DNA of 64,000 nt from Desulfovibrionaceae bacterium (GTDB lineage: Bacteria; Desulfobacterota; Desulfovibrionia; Desulfovibrionales; Desulfovibrionaceae), in assembly GCA_016932995.1 (NCBI GenBank), contig JAFGBU010000025.1, positions 1-64,000 on the forward strand. Direction: 5' to 3'. Positions 1 through 7,970 of the stretch are shown here, one piece after another (position 1 is the first letter of the stretch; the number at the start of each line of letters is the position of its first letter). The notes under the pieces were generated by a model. That model made no database searches and was not told where the DNA came from. It worked only from the letters and a program-made list of their open reading frames with translations. The position numbers and the translations under genes are program-made.

Positions 1-1581
1 CACGAACTCGGGGATGACCGCGGCCCGGTCCCGGGAGCTGAAGCGCCACAGGCGCACCGGGACGCTGTCCCGGCCGTCCGGGTCCAGGTGGGTCAGGTAC
101 AGCTCGGTGTAGGGGGTGCCGACCTTGGAGGCGAACACCAGCCACCTGCCGTTGGGCGAAAAGCTGTGCCAGGAGTTGTACTCGGCCAGGTTGCAATTCA
201 TGCGCCGGGCCCGGCCGCCCTCGGCCGGGACGATCCACAGCTCGCTGCCGGGCTGGCCCACCAGGCCCGTGGGGGCCTGACAGAACACGATCCATTTGCC
301 GTCCGGGGAATAGCGGGGGAAATAGTTGCTCCTGCCGTTCGCCCCGGCCCCGGCAATGGGCTCGGGCGAGCCGCCCGCCCCGTTGTTGAAGGGCACCCGG
401 AAGAGCTCGAACCGAATCAGGTGGCGCTGGTTGAGCTCGAAGATGCGCGTGCCGGGCGCGGCCAGGACAAAGCGCCGCTGGCCCATGACCCCAAGCAGGT
501 CCTCCCGGACCTCGGCCCTGGCAAAGGCCAGGTAGCGGCCGTCCGGGCTCCAGGCCGGGCTGGTCTGGACCAGGTCCTCGAAGTCCGCGCCGGGCAGGGA
601 AAAGAACCGGCCCTGGTCCGCGTCGTACACGGCCAGGACGCCCGTGGCCGGGAAAAAGAGCTGGGTGTACCAGGGGTCGTCCAAAACGAACATGAACGGC
701 CTCTCCCGGATCGTGGCCGCGACATAACGGCCGTCCGGGGATATCTTGGCGAACAGGCCCATGCTGGGCACGCCGGGCAGGGGCTTGAAGTCGTTCCAGG
801 AGATGAACTCATCCGGCCCGAGCACGACCTTGGGCCCGACCTCGGCCAGGCCGTAGCCGCCCTTGTCGCCCTTAAAGTCCAGGTCCAGGCCCACAACCCG
901 GCCGTCGGCCGAAAAGGCGTGGCAGTTGGCGCAGGTCTTGAGCCCCTGCATGACCACCCGGGGCGCGGAGTACGACGCGGGGTCGCCCAACACCCAGCTG
1001 GACAGGCCGGGGTTCTTCTTGGCCTCGGCGAACGGCAGGGGGATGCGCTGGAAAAAGACCTGCGCGGCCACCGGGTCCGGCGAGACCTCGATGTCCACGA
1101 CCCCGACGCTGAACACCCGGCTCAGGTCCCGGTCCAGGCCAAAGACCGCGACCTCGGCCCGCCGGCCCAGACAGCGGGCCTTGATCAGCTCCCAGGCCTT
1201 GCGGTCCGGGACCCAGGAGGGCCCGCCGACCAGGGCGTAGACCGGGAGCCGGTCGGCAAAGGCGACCCTGATCAGCCAGGCCTCGGACCCCTGGCCCCGG
1301 TCCTGCCAGGAAAAGACCGGCGAGGCCAGGTCCCTGGGGAACACCGCCCGGTCCAGGGGCTCGCTCATCTCCAGCCGGGAGAGATACTGGCGGCTGTCCA
1401 GGGCGGCGTAGACCACGGCCGCGGCCCGCACGACCTCCGCGACCGGGCCGCGCTCCGGGCTTGTGCCGTCCCACCACGCGCCGCGAGTCGAGGCGCATGA
1501 GGCCAGGGCAAGGGTCAGGGCAAGGATCAGGGCCAGGGTCCGGCCAAGGTCCAGGGCCATGGGTGTGGCGGGGCCTCTCAT
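1..1581 (-). CDS. PD40/TolB-like beta-propeller lipoprotein with one CxxCH motif (C-terminus outside window)
   Basis: The frame runs leftward off the window edge; 527 codons are visible. The ATG at 1581 is preceded by AGGAGG. The N-terminus has a hydrophobic stretch ending in LALASC, so Cys29 is a likely lipoprotein cysteine and the protein probably sits in the periplasm or outer membrane. Residues 217-221 are CANCH, a covalent haem c attachment motif. After it come at least four PD40/TolB-type blades (SPDGRY near 281 and 345, SPDGKW near 425, SPNGRW near 475). I read it as a beta-propeller with a haem-binding insertion, similar to uncharacterised TolB-like proteins of anaerobes; no enzyme activity can be assigned. 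A good terminator lies between it and the upstream OmpA-domain gene, so it may have its own expression. The haem is inferred from the motif alone. Confidence 0.8.
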   Translation of the reverse strand, partial: MRGPATPMALDLGRTLALILALTLALASCASTRGAWWDGTSPERGPVAEVVRAAAVVYAALDSRQYLSRLEMSEPLDRAVFPRDLASPVFSWQDRGQGSEAWLIRVAFADRLPVYALVGGPSWVPDRKAWELIKARCLGRRAEVAVFGLDRDLSRVFSVGVVDIEVSPDPVAAQVFFQRIPLPFAEAKKNPGLSSWVLGDPASYSAPRVVMQGLKTCANCHAFSADGRVVGLDLDFKGDKGGYGLAEVGPKVVLGPDEFISWNDFKPLPGVPSMGLFAKISPDGRYVAATIRERPFMFVLDDPWYTQLFFPATGVLAVYDADQGRFFSLPGADFEDLVQTSPAWSPDGRYLAFARAEVREDLLGVMGQRRFVLAAPGTRIFELNQRHLIRFELFRVPFNNGAGGSPEPIAGAGANGRSNYFPRYSPDGKWIVFCQAPTGLVGQPGSELWIVPAEGGRARRMNCNLAEYNSWHSFSPNGRWLVFASKVGTPYTELYLTHLDPDGRDSVPVRLWRFSSRDRAAVIPEFV

Positions 1582-1618
1582 CTCAAGTCCTCCTTGCATG
1601 ACAACGGGCCTGGGCCCG

Positions 1619-1653
1619 AAAAAAAAAGGGGAAGACCCTACAAGGCCCTCCCC
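1619..1653 (-). terminator. Intrinsic terminator after the OmpA-domain gene
   Basis: On the minus strand GGGGAGGGCC can pair with GGTCTTCCCC (two G-U pairs) around a TTGTA(G) loop, followed directly by nine T residues. It lies just downstream of the stop of the OmpA-domain gene and upstream of the ribosome-binding site of the PD40 lipoprotein. Confidence 0.85.
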
Positions 1654-1680
1654 CGTGAATCAGCGCGTCCGCGAAAAACG

Positions 1681-2265
1681 CTAGTCCAGTCTCTTGATGA
1701 CCACGCGCCTGTTCTTGGCCCGGCCGGACTCGGACTGGTTCTCGGCCACGGGCTGGGACTCGCCGTAGCCCTTGACCTTGAGCCTGGCCGGATCGACCCG
1801 GTAGTTGGATACCAGGTAGCGCTTGATGGCCGAGGCCCTCTGATAGGAGAGGTCCATGTTGTAGGCGTCGGTGCCCATGTCGTCGGTGTGGCCGCCGACC
1901 TCCAAGAGCGCCGAGGACAGGGCCGGGGAGGACAGGGCCTTGCCGATCTCCTCCAGCTGGCGGCGGGACTGCTCGTCGGCCAGATCCGTGGACCCGTACT
2001 TGAAGTTCAGGCAAAAGGACACCGCCGGCCTCTCGGCCACCGGGCCCTGGGTCTGGGGCGCGAGCTGCTGGGCGGTCGGCTGGGCCCCCTTGGACTCGAT
2101 CTTGATGCCCCTGGTCACGAAGCCGCGCGTTGGCGCGGGCTTCTCCAGCCTGCGCACGATGTCGTCGCCGCGCATCAAGTCCTGGCCCTGGGCCGGGGCC
2201 GCAGCCGGGGCGCCCAGGCCCACGAGCAGGGCCGCCAGGCAGAGGCCTGTGATTTTAGCGTTCAT
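1681..2265 (-). CDS. OmpA-family peptidoglycan-binding protein
   Basis: This 194-residue protein has an N-terminal signal peptide (hydrophobic core followed by APAAAPAQG) and a C-terminal OmpA/MotB domain covering about residues 85-194. Diagnostic segments are GHTDDMGTDAYN with DLSYQRA, GYGES and SGRAKNRRV, which form the peptidoglycan-binding site in this family. It should anchor an envelope structure to the cell wall. The start ATG at 2265 has AAGGAG upstream; a TTG nine bases earlier is a worse choice. It is the third gene of a leftward group that begins with the small secreted repeat gene and the CsgG/HfaB-like gene, so a role in that export locus is likely but inferred. Translation is followed by a strong terminator. 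Confidence 0.88.
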   Translation of the reverse strand: MNAKITGLCLAALLVGLGAPAAAPAQGQDLMRGDDIVRRLEKPAPTRGFVTRGIKIESKGAQPTAQQLAPQTQGPVAERPAVSFCLNFKYGSTDLADEQSRRQLEEIGKALSSPALSSALLEVGGHTDDMGTDAYNMDLSYQRASAIKRYLVSNYRVDPARLKVKGYGESQPVAENQSESGRAKNRRVVIKRLD

Positions 2266-2301
2266 ATCCTGCAAACTCCTTGAAGGGCTCGGCCCGCCCG
2301 C

Positions 2302-3921
2302 TCAGGGCGTGGTCCTGAGCGTGCAGCTGGTTTCAAAGACCTCTACGCCCGGGGCCGGGGCCGTGGCCTTGGCGTCCTGGGGGGCCACCGAACCGCCCGA
2401 GGGCGCCGCGATCTTGATGCCCCTGACCCTCTGGCCGTACTCGTTCTTCGAGCCCTCGAACATGGTCAGGCCCTGGCCGATGGACCGGGTCCTGACCTTG
2501 GCCAGGGGGCTTTCACTGGCGTAGACCACGATCTGCTCGGAGCCGAAGGGCGGGGTGACCTCCAGGTTGAAGGCGTCGCCGGTGTCCGGGATCCTGTACA
2601 CCCGGCCGGACTTGAAGAAGTTGAGCGTCCTCAGGTCGTTGGGCAGAAGCTGGATGACCTCGCCGCTGGCCGTGAGGTAGACGATCTTGCCGTAGAAGTC
2701 GCGGTTGCCCTGGAGGCTGATGAATATCTTCTCGCCCTGGCGGTACTCCTTCTTGTCGGTCCAGACCTTGACCGACAGCGGCCCGGCCGCCGGGGCCGCC
2801 GGGGCCTGGTACGGGGCCGCGCCGACCTGGGGCATGCTCAGGCCGCCGGCCGAGGCCGGGGCCGCGGCCAGGCTGACGCGGCTCTGCTCGCCCAGGACCG
2901 GCACGTTCAGGAACAGCTGCTCGTAGAAGTTCTCGTCCAGGTTCTGGGCCGAGACCCCGTAGGAGCTCTCAAAGGAGCGGATGGCCTGGACCGTGTCCCC
3001 GTCGAGCTCGCCGCTCGGCCTGACGTTCCTGAACCCGTAGACCGCGAGCAGGTTCTGGATCATGCGCACCTTCTGGTCCGGTCCGGCCTCGAAGTACTGG
3101 TCCTTGATGTTCTCCAGGACCACGGGGTCGGGCCTGGCGTCGCCCTCGGGCAGGCACTTCCAGTAGGGCAGGTTCAGGTACTTGCCCAGTATCTCGAGGA
3201 TGCTCATCTCCACCAGGACGCGCACGGCCGCGTGCCGGCCCTGGATCTTCTTGACGCTGCCCTTGAACCCGAAGGTCGCGCCGAACAGGGAGAAGCCGAT
3301 CTCCATGTCGCTGGCGGCCTTGAAGACCTTTATGGAGTTGACCGCCTGCATGCGCGGGACCATGGCCATGGTCTCGAAGTCGACCATGTTCAGGTCCAGG
3401 GTGATGCTCGAGGTCGAGTCGCGGTCCTGGGTCCCGAACTCGGCGCTCGGGGCGTTGCTGCCCCCGCCGAACGACCCGCCGGCGTCAAAGCCCTGGCTGC
3501 CGGACTCCAGGGCCCGGTCGAACTCGGTGATCCCGCCCTGGACGAGCACGTCCGGCTTGGCCTTGCCCTCCAGGGTGGTGAACTGCAGCGAGGCCTGGTT
3601 CTTGAGGTACACCGGATCGTAGGGGATGAAGACGATGCTGCCGCCGATGCGGTTCACCGAGCTCTTGATCATCTCGGTGATGTCGAAGGGGATCTCGCCG
3701 CCCGTGGCCTGGGCCGTGCCCGTGTCGTCCATGACCCCGGTGGTCTGGACGTTGACCTTGCCGACCCTGAAGAGCTTGGTCAGCCGCCCGAACTTGGTCA
3801 GGGCGTCGGTGTAGCTCGTGCTCTTGGCCTTGGGCGCCTCCACGGGCAGCTCCACGTCGACCATCTTCTTGCAGGAGACAAGGAACAGCGGGATTGCAAG
3901 CAATACGATGTACTTTTTCAT
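2302..3921 (-). CDS. CsgG/HfaB-like lipoprotein with a C-terminal DUF4384 domain
   Basis: The ATG at 3921 gives 539 residues with a lipoprotein signal (MKKYIVLLAIPLFLVSC, Cys17). Residues about 40-290 resemble the CsgG/HfaB outer-membrane secretion-channel fold: a segment like VQGGITEFDRA, a glycine-rich membrane-hairpin-like stretch, SSITLDLNMVD, and a helix-rich end (RHAAVRVLVEMSILEILGKY). A short region near 300-360 (MIQNLLAVYGFRN) looks like a peptidoglycan-binding-type helical repeat. The C-terminus (about 400-500) is a DUF4384 domain containing GEKIFISLQGNRDFYGK and GEVIQLLPND. The same domain recurs in the divergent gene at 4733. CsgG homology is a pattern judgement, not a search result. 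In curli and holdfast systems such channels export amyloid-like subunits, which fits the small secreted repeat gene immediately upstream. Confidence 0.7.
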   Translation of the reverse strand: MKKYIVLLAIPLFLVSCKKMVDVELPVEAPKAKSTSYTDALTKFGRLTKLFRVGKVNVQTTGVMDDTGTAQATGGEIPFDITEMIKSSVNRIGGSIVFIPYDPVYLKNQASLQFTTLEGKAKPDVLVQGGITEFDRALESGSQGFDAGGSFGGGSNAPSAEFGTQDRDSTSSITLDLNMVDFETMAMVPRMQAVNSIKVFKAASDMEIGFSLFGATFGFKGSVKKIQGRHAAVRVLVEMSILEILGKYLNLPYWKCLPEGDARPDPVVLENIKDQYFEAGPDQKVRMIQNLLAVYGFRNVRPSGELDGDTVQAIRSFESSYGVSAQNLDENFYEQLFLNVPVLGEQSRVSLAAAPASAGGLSMPQVGAAPYQAPAAPAAGPLSVKVWTDKKEYRQGEKIFISLQGNRDFYGKIVYLTASGEVIQLLPNDLRTLNFFKSGRVYRIPDTGDAFNLEVTPPFGSEQIVVYASESPLAKVRTRSIGQGLTMFEGSKNEYGQRVRGIKIAAPSGGSVAPQDAKATAPAPGVEVFETSCTLRTTP

Positions 3922-4025
3922 GATCCACCCTGTGCCGGAGATGAAAAGTTTTGCCGGAAAACGTCTCTTTCCGCCGCCAAGCGAGGCCTTGCGCCGGGCC
4001 TGTCCAATAGGCAAACGCCCCGCGA

Positions 4026-4343
4026 TCAGTGAACGACGGTCCTGTCGCCCTTGCCCTCGTCGATTATTATTATGTCGCCGTAAACGCTGCCGCCGACCAC
4101 GGCGCTGTTGATGTTCGTGGTCCCGCCGTCGGCGCCGAACTCGCCGCTGCCCCCCTTTCGGGCCGCGGCCTTGGCCTTTTCCTTTATGTACTTGATGTTG
4201 GTCTGCTTTCTGAGGGTGTTGTCGAAGTCAAAGCCGTCCTCGTAGCCGATGCCGTCTTCGATGTCCTTGGCCCCGGCCGGGCCCGAAAGAGCGAACCCGA
4301 GGACCAGGGCCAGACAGATGAACAGGAACACGATGCGCGTCAT
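4026..4343 (-). CDS. Small secreted protein with a TN[IV]xS...GDI repeat-type motif
   Basis: The ATG at 4343 gives 105 residues: a signal peptide ending near SGPAGA, a charged middle part, and a C-terminal segment TTNINSAVVGGSVYGDI. That segment matches the repeat of the 97-residue secreted protein at 20948 (ETNVHSVDVKDGSKTGDI) in the pattern T-N-[IV]-x-S, then G-D-I-x-I. I do not recognise a named family. It is the first gene of the leftward group and has a perfect sigma-54 promoter 60 bases upstream, like the gene at 20948. A longer frame reaches a GTG at 4373 but would spoil the signal peptide. A role as a secreted, possibly fibre-forming subunit exported by the adjacent CsgG/HfaB-like protein is inference. 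Confidence 0.72.
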   Translation of the reverse strand: MTRIVFLFICLALVLGFALSGPAGAKDIEDGIGYEDGFDFDNTLRKQTNIKYIKEKAKAAARKGGSGEFGADGGTTNINSAVVGGSVYGDIIIIDEGKGDRTVVH

Positions 4344-4403
4344 TTCAATACCCCGTTTGGCTGAGGCGGACACCCGCGGAACCGGAGCCCGCGCCCAGGG
4401 AAA

Positions 4404-4418
4404 GCAATCGACGTGCCA
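4404..4418 (-). promoter_or_regulatory. Sigma-54 promoter (-24/-12) for the leftward envelope group
   Basis: On the minus strand the sequence is TGGCACGTCGATTGC, an exact match to TGGCAC-N5-TTGC. Transcription would start near 4393, about 50 bases before the ATG at 4343. It lies in the 389-base gap 4344-4732 between divergent genes, which otherwise holds only the sites listed here. Confidence 0.85.
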
Positions 4419-4481
4419 TCAGGGCCTTGCCCCGGATTCAGGGGCTCGGCCCATGACCAAACCCTTGAAGCGTGTGAAATA

Positions 4482-4500
4482 TTTGCGCAGCCGCTGCAAA
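4482..4500. promoter_or_regulatory. Candidate enhancer-binding site upstream of the sigma-54 promoter
   Basis: This is an inverted repeat TTTGC-N9-GCAAA centred about 98 bases upstream of the predicted start site. Read towards the gene, positions 4489 to 4476 give TGCGCAAATATTTC, which matches TGCGCAATTTTTAC at 20804-20817 in 11 of 14 positions. That second site is also a 5-N9-5 inverted repeat about 97 bases upstream of a sigma-54 start. Confidence 0.45.
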
Positions 4501-4527
4501 AAATGTCCTCCCCCGGTCCGGATTTCA

Positions 4528-4557
4528 AACATACTAGAGGGCCCTGGCCGATGTCAA
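4528..4557 (-). promoter_or_regulatory. Possible sigma-70 promoter, leftward
   Basis: On the minus strand TTGACA (4557-4552) is followed after 18 bases by TATGTT (4533-4528). It could give basal expression of the same group; the sigma-54 site is the better match. Confidence 0.3.
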
Positions 4558-4633
4558 ACACGCGGGTTGATTTCAAGGAAATTCGGCCCGCTCGCGGCCG
4601 GGCGGCCGACCTGCCCGGACAGGGGCCGGCCGG

Positions 4634-4660
4634 TTGTGTTTTCAAGGCGTTTTTTATAAT
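4634..4660 (+). promoter_or_regulatory. Possible -10 element for the DUF4384/cyclase pair
   Basis: A perfect TATAAT at 4655-4660 lies in a T-rich patch 73 bases before the ATG at 4733. The best -35 is TTGTGT at 4634 with a short 15-base spacer, so only the -10 is convincing. Confidence 0.3.
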
Positions 4661-4732
4661 GATTGATACATTGGCTGGTCTGGCCGCGTGACGCGGCCCG
4701 CCCGTTTCGCCTGTCGCCAAGGAGCACGGACA

Positions 4733-5602
4733 ATGCGCCTGTCAAGGATCATTGCGGCCCTTTTCCTCTTTCTGTGCCTGATCGCGGCCCTGGTCCCGGC
4801 CGGACCGGCCCGGGCCGGGGACCAGGACCAGAGCTCGCTTCTGGTCTTCGTGCGCGCCGCGGACCAAAAAGCGGCCCTTGAGCAGGCCAGGGTCCTGGCC
4901 CGGTCCTTCCTGACCCAGGGCGGCTACGCCGCGGCCCTGGCCGCTGAGCAAGGGGCCGAACTGCTCTCGGCCACGGACCTCGGACCGGCCGGGGGCGGCA
5001 AAAGCGCAATCGAGGCCCTTGTCGAACTGCCCATCGACCCGCGCAAGGCCGAGGGGTCCGAGGCCAGGGAGCCCCTGTCGGTCAGGGTCGGGACCGACAA
5101 GACCGCCTACGCCAAGGGCGAGACGATCAGCGCCCGGTTCTCCGGCAACAGGGACTTCTTCGGCCGGGTCTTCTACCTCACGCCCGAGGGCGACGTGATC
5201 CAACTGCTCCCCAACCGCAACAGATCCGTGAGCCTGTTCCGGGCCGGCCGGATATACTCGCTGCCCGGCCAGGGCGACGCCTTCTGCCTGGAGGCCACCC
5301 CGCCCTACGGCCTCGAAAAGATCGTGCTCCTGGCCGCGGACGCCCCCCTGGGCGTTCTGGACACCCGGCCCATAGGCGGCGGGTTGTCCGTGTTCAAGGG
5401 CCCCCTGGCCGAGGCCGGCAAGGGGTCCAAAAGGCTCGAACCGGCCAAGGGCTGCCACGAGTTCTGCGAGGCGGTCTGCGTGTTCAAGACCAGGGACAAG
5501 GCCGCTGAGCGGGGCTTTCGCTCCGAGGAGGACGCCGGGCCCATAAACATGACCGGCGCGGCCGGCCGCAACGCCGACGTGAACGCCCAGGGGCTCAAGT
5601 AG
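4733..5602 (+). CDS. Secreted DUF4384 domain protein
   Basis: The ATG at 4733 follows AAGGAG and gives 289 residues with a signal peptide ending near PAGPARAG. Residues about 120-230 form a DUF4384 domain with GETISARFSGNRDFFGR and GDVIQLLPNRN, closely similar to the C-terminal domain of the CsgG/HfaB-like lipoprotein on the other side of the divergent promoter. Four cysteines follow in a short stretch near CHEFCEAVC, which could form disulfides. The gene is followed after 17 bases by the CHASE2 cyclase, so both are probably one transcript. DUF4384 proteins are often found next to FlgO/CsgG-type and signalling genes; the exact job is unknown. Confidence 0.75.
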   Translation: MRLSRIIAALFLFLCLIAALVPAGPARAGDQDQSSLLVFVRAADQKAALEQARVLARSFLTQGGYAAALAAEQGAELLSATDLGPAGGGKSAIEALVELPIDPRKAEGSEAREPLSVRVGTDKTAYAKGETISARFSGNRDFFGRVFYLTPEGDVIQLLPNRNRSVSLFRAGRIYSLPGQGDAFCLEATPPYGLEKIVLLAADAPLGVLDTRPIGGGLSVFKGPLAEAGKGSKRLEPAKGCHEFCEAVCVFKTRDKAAERGFRSEEDAGPINMTGAAGRNADVNAQGLK

Positions 5603-5619
5603 TCCGCGGCCAAGGGCCC

Positions 5620-7581
5620 ATGAAGACCAGCCCCCTCAAGGACCCCCGCATCCAGGGACCGGCCGCGGCCCTGGCCTGCCTGGCGCTCTTCGGCCTGGTC
5701 CTGATCCTGTTTCCGGGCCTGCCCGCGCGCATGGAGCTCGCGGCCCTGGACCTCAAGGCCAACCTCTGCCCCAGGCCCGAGCCCCGGCCCGAGATCGTGC
5801 ACCTGGACATAGACGACGCCAGCCTCCGCCGCCTGGGCAAGTGGCCGCTCAAAAGGGCCGCGCACGCCAGGGTCCTGGAGGTCCTGAACCGATGCGCCCC
5901 GGCCCTGGTGGTCTACGACCTGGTCTTCCACGGCCCGGGCGAGGACAAGGACGACGCGGCCCTGGAACAGGCCATCAGGGACTCGGGCCGGGTCATCCTG
6001 CCCGCGGCCTTCGGGACCACCATCAGGGACAAGGTCATCCGCCTGGCCTCGCTGGACGAGGACGAGGCCCCGGTGGTCCGCGGCCTGCTCAAGACCAGGG
6101 TCCCGGAGTTCAAGGACCTCCACCAGGCCAAGGGCTCGTTCCTGCCCCTGGCCCGGTTCTCGTCCCAGGCCCTGGGCGTGGGGCAGATAACCGCCCTGCC
6201 GGACCCGGACGGCGTGTTCCGCAGGGTGCCCCTGGTCATCGGTTTCGACGGGCTCCTGGAGCCGAGCATCGACCTTTTGGCGGCCATGAAGTTTCTGGGC
6301 GCCGCGGGCCTCGCCTGGCCCGAAAAGGATACGGCGCTGATCGAGCTGCCCCAAGGCCGGGACATCGCCATCCCCCTGGGGCCCCACGCGGCCATGGCCG
6401 TCAACTTCGCCGGGCCCTGGGCCGAGACCTTCGAGCACATCTCCTATGACCGCGTCCATGACGCGGCCCAAAAACCGAACGATCTCGAATATCTGCAAAA
6501 AAAATTGGAGGGCAGGATCGTGCTCGTGGGCCTGGCCGCCTCGGGCAGCACGGACATCGCGGCCACCCCGGTCAGCCCGGCCGAGCCCCTGGCCACGGTC
6601 CACGCCAACGCCCTGAACACCATCCTCGGCCGGGCCTTCATCCGCAGTCTGGGCCCGGGCTGGGCCCTGCTCGCGGCCCTGGGGCTGTCCTCGGGCATGT
6701 GGCTCGCGTGGCGCAGGCTGGGGCCCGGGGCGTTCCTGGCCGCCGGGCTGGGCCTGGTCGCGGCCTATGTCCTGCTCAACCTCGGGCTGTACGGCTGGCT
6801 GGGCCTTGACCTGAACCTGGCCGGGGTCGCCCTGGCCGGGACCGTGGCCTGGCTGGCCCTGCTCGGCCAGGGCTTTGTCCGGACCGCGGGCGAGAACCTC
6901 AGGCAGCGCCGCATGCTCGAAACCTACTTCTCGCCCCAGATAGCGCGCCAGCTCATAACCACGGGCGGCGCGCTCAAGAGCGCGAGCAAGGACCTGACCG
7001 TGCTCTTCTCGGACATCGCCGGGTTCACCACCCTGTCCGACAGCCTGCACCCGGACGCGGTCCAGAAGCTGCTCATGGAGTACTTCGAGGCCATGACCGA
7101 GATCATCTTCCAGCACCAGGGCGCGGTGGACAAGTTCATGGGCGACGGGATCATGGCCTTTTGGGGCTATCCCGAGGACCCGGCCGCCGGGCCCGAGCAG
7201 AACGCCCGGCTCTCGGCCCAAAACGCGGTGCGCGCGGCCTGCGCCATGCAGGCCAAGATGGCCGAGCTCAACGCCAAGTGGGAGGCCGAGGGCTGGAAGC
7301 CCCTGGCCGTGCGCATGGGCCTGAACACCGGCTACGTGACCGTGGGCAACCTCGGGTCCAGGTCGCGGCTGGAGTTCACGCTCATCGGCAAGAACGTGAA
7401 CCTGGCCCAGCGCCTGGAGTCCAGCGCGCCCGAGGGCGGGATACTGCTCAGCTCCAGGACCTACGGCCTGGTCAAGGACCGGATCGCGGCCCGGGCCATG
7501 GGCCGGATCAAGGTCAAGGGCATCGAGAGGCCGGTGGAGGTCTTCCTGGTCGGGAGCGCGGAAATGCCCGGCCGGGCCTAG
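5620..7581 (+). CDS. CHASE2-domain class III adenylate/guanylate cyclase
   Basis: This 653-residue protein starts with a membrane segment, followed by a large extracytoplasmic CHASE2 sensor (about 30-325), further membrane helices (about 340-425) and a cytoplasmic class III cyclase domain (about 455-640). Metal-binding aspartates are Asp465 in LFSDIAGFT and Asp509 in FMGDGIMAFWG; the nucleotide-binding part contains GNLGS and LIGKNVNLAQRLES. It should make cAMP or cGMP in response to an envelope signal. A likely target in the window is the cyclic-nucleotide-binding domain of the protein at 10578. The stop codon shares CTAG with the stop of the convergent gene at 7578. Function of the cyclase domain is secure; nucleotide specificity is not. 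Confidence 0.9.
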   Translation: MKTSPLKDPRIQGPAAALACLALFGLVLILFPGLPARMELAALDLKANLCPRPEPRPEIVHLDIDDASLRRLGKWPLKRAAHARVLEVLNRCAPALVVYDLVFHGPGEDKDDAALEQAIRDSGRVILPAAFGTTIRDKVIRLASLDEDEAPVVRGLLKTRVPEFKDLHQAKGSFLPLARFSSQALGVGQITALPDPDGVFRRVPLVIGFDGLLEPSIDLLAAMKFLGAAGLAWPEKDTALIELPQGRDIAIPLGPHAAMAVNFAGPWAETFEHISYDRVHDAAQKPNDLEYLQKKLEGRIVLVGLAASGSTDIAATPVSPAEPLATVHANALNTILGRAFIRSLGPGWALLAALGLSSGMWLAWRRLGPGAFLAAGLGLVAAYVLLNLGLYGWLGLDLNLAGVALAGTVAWLALLGQGFVRTAGENLRQRRMLETYFSPQIARQLITTGGALKSASKDLTVLFSDIAGFTTLSDSLHPDAVQKLLMEYFEAMTEIIFQHQGAVDKFMGDGIMAFWGYPEDPAAGPEQNARLSAQNAVRAACAMQAKMAELNAKWEAEGWKPLAVRMGLNTGYVTVGNLGSRSRLEFTLIGKNVNLAQRLESSAPEGGILLSSRTYGLVKDRIAARAMGRIKVKGIERPVEVFLVGSAEMPGRA

Positions 7582-7970
7582 TCCCCGTCCCGGCGCAGCC
7601 GCCTCTCGTAGAGCACCGCGGGCGCGGCGAACAGGACGTAGGGCAGAAAGATCAGGCCCATGCGCATCAGGCTCGGCCGGCCCTGGGGCGTGGGCACCCC
7701 GAATATCTCGCCGTAGCCCAGGAGCATGACCGTGAACGCGCCGAGGATCAGGGTCGCGTTCTTGACCGCCCCCCAGACCCCGGCCGAAAATATCCTCCTG
7801 TCAAAGGCCAGGCCGAAGCAGCCGACCAGGCACAGGGCGAACAGGACCACATCGCCGACGCTCTTTGCGACCTTCAGGTAGTGCACCGAGAAGGCGTGGG
7901 CCAGGACCGCGCCGCTCGGCAGCAGGGTGGACAGAAACAAGAAGGCCAGAAGCACGAAGTACACTTTCAT
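7578..7970 (-). CDS. Small membrane protein, four predicted helices
   Basis: The ATG at 7970 gives 130 residues with an N-terminal helix (MKVYFVLLAFLFL) and three further hydrophobic segments (VVLFALCLVGCFGLAF, ATLILGAFTVMLLGYG, FLPYVLFAAPAVLY), ending in a basic tail. A purine-rich AAGGG stands almost against the ATG. I do not recognise the family. It converges on the cyclase gene with a four-base overlap (shared CTAG). Because its promoter would lie in the gap before the symporter genes, it may be regulated divergently from them. Confidence 0.6.
   Translation of the reverse strand: MKVYFVLLAFLFLSTLLPSGAVLAHAFSVHYLKVAKSVGDVVLFALCLVGCFGLAFDRRIFSAGVWGAVKNATLILGAFTVMLLGYGEIFGVPTPQGRPSLMRMGLIFLPYVLFAAPAVLYERRLRRDGD

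Noticed and set aside
88-1500. A 470-codon open frame on the plus strand
   Set aside because: It is antisense to the PD40 lipoprotein gene and has a base-composition-driven, repetitive protein sequence (Gly, Pro, Gln, Ala, Val). Similar long antisense frames exist opposite most genes here (for example 5305-7221, 8577-10478, 10542-12725, 39330-41939).
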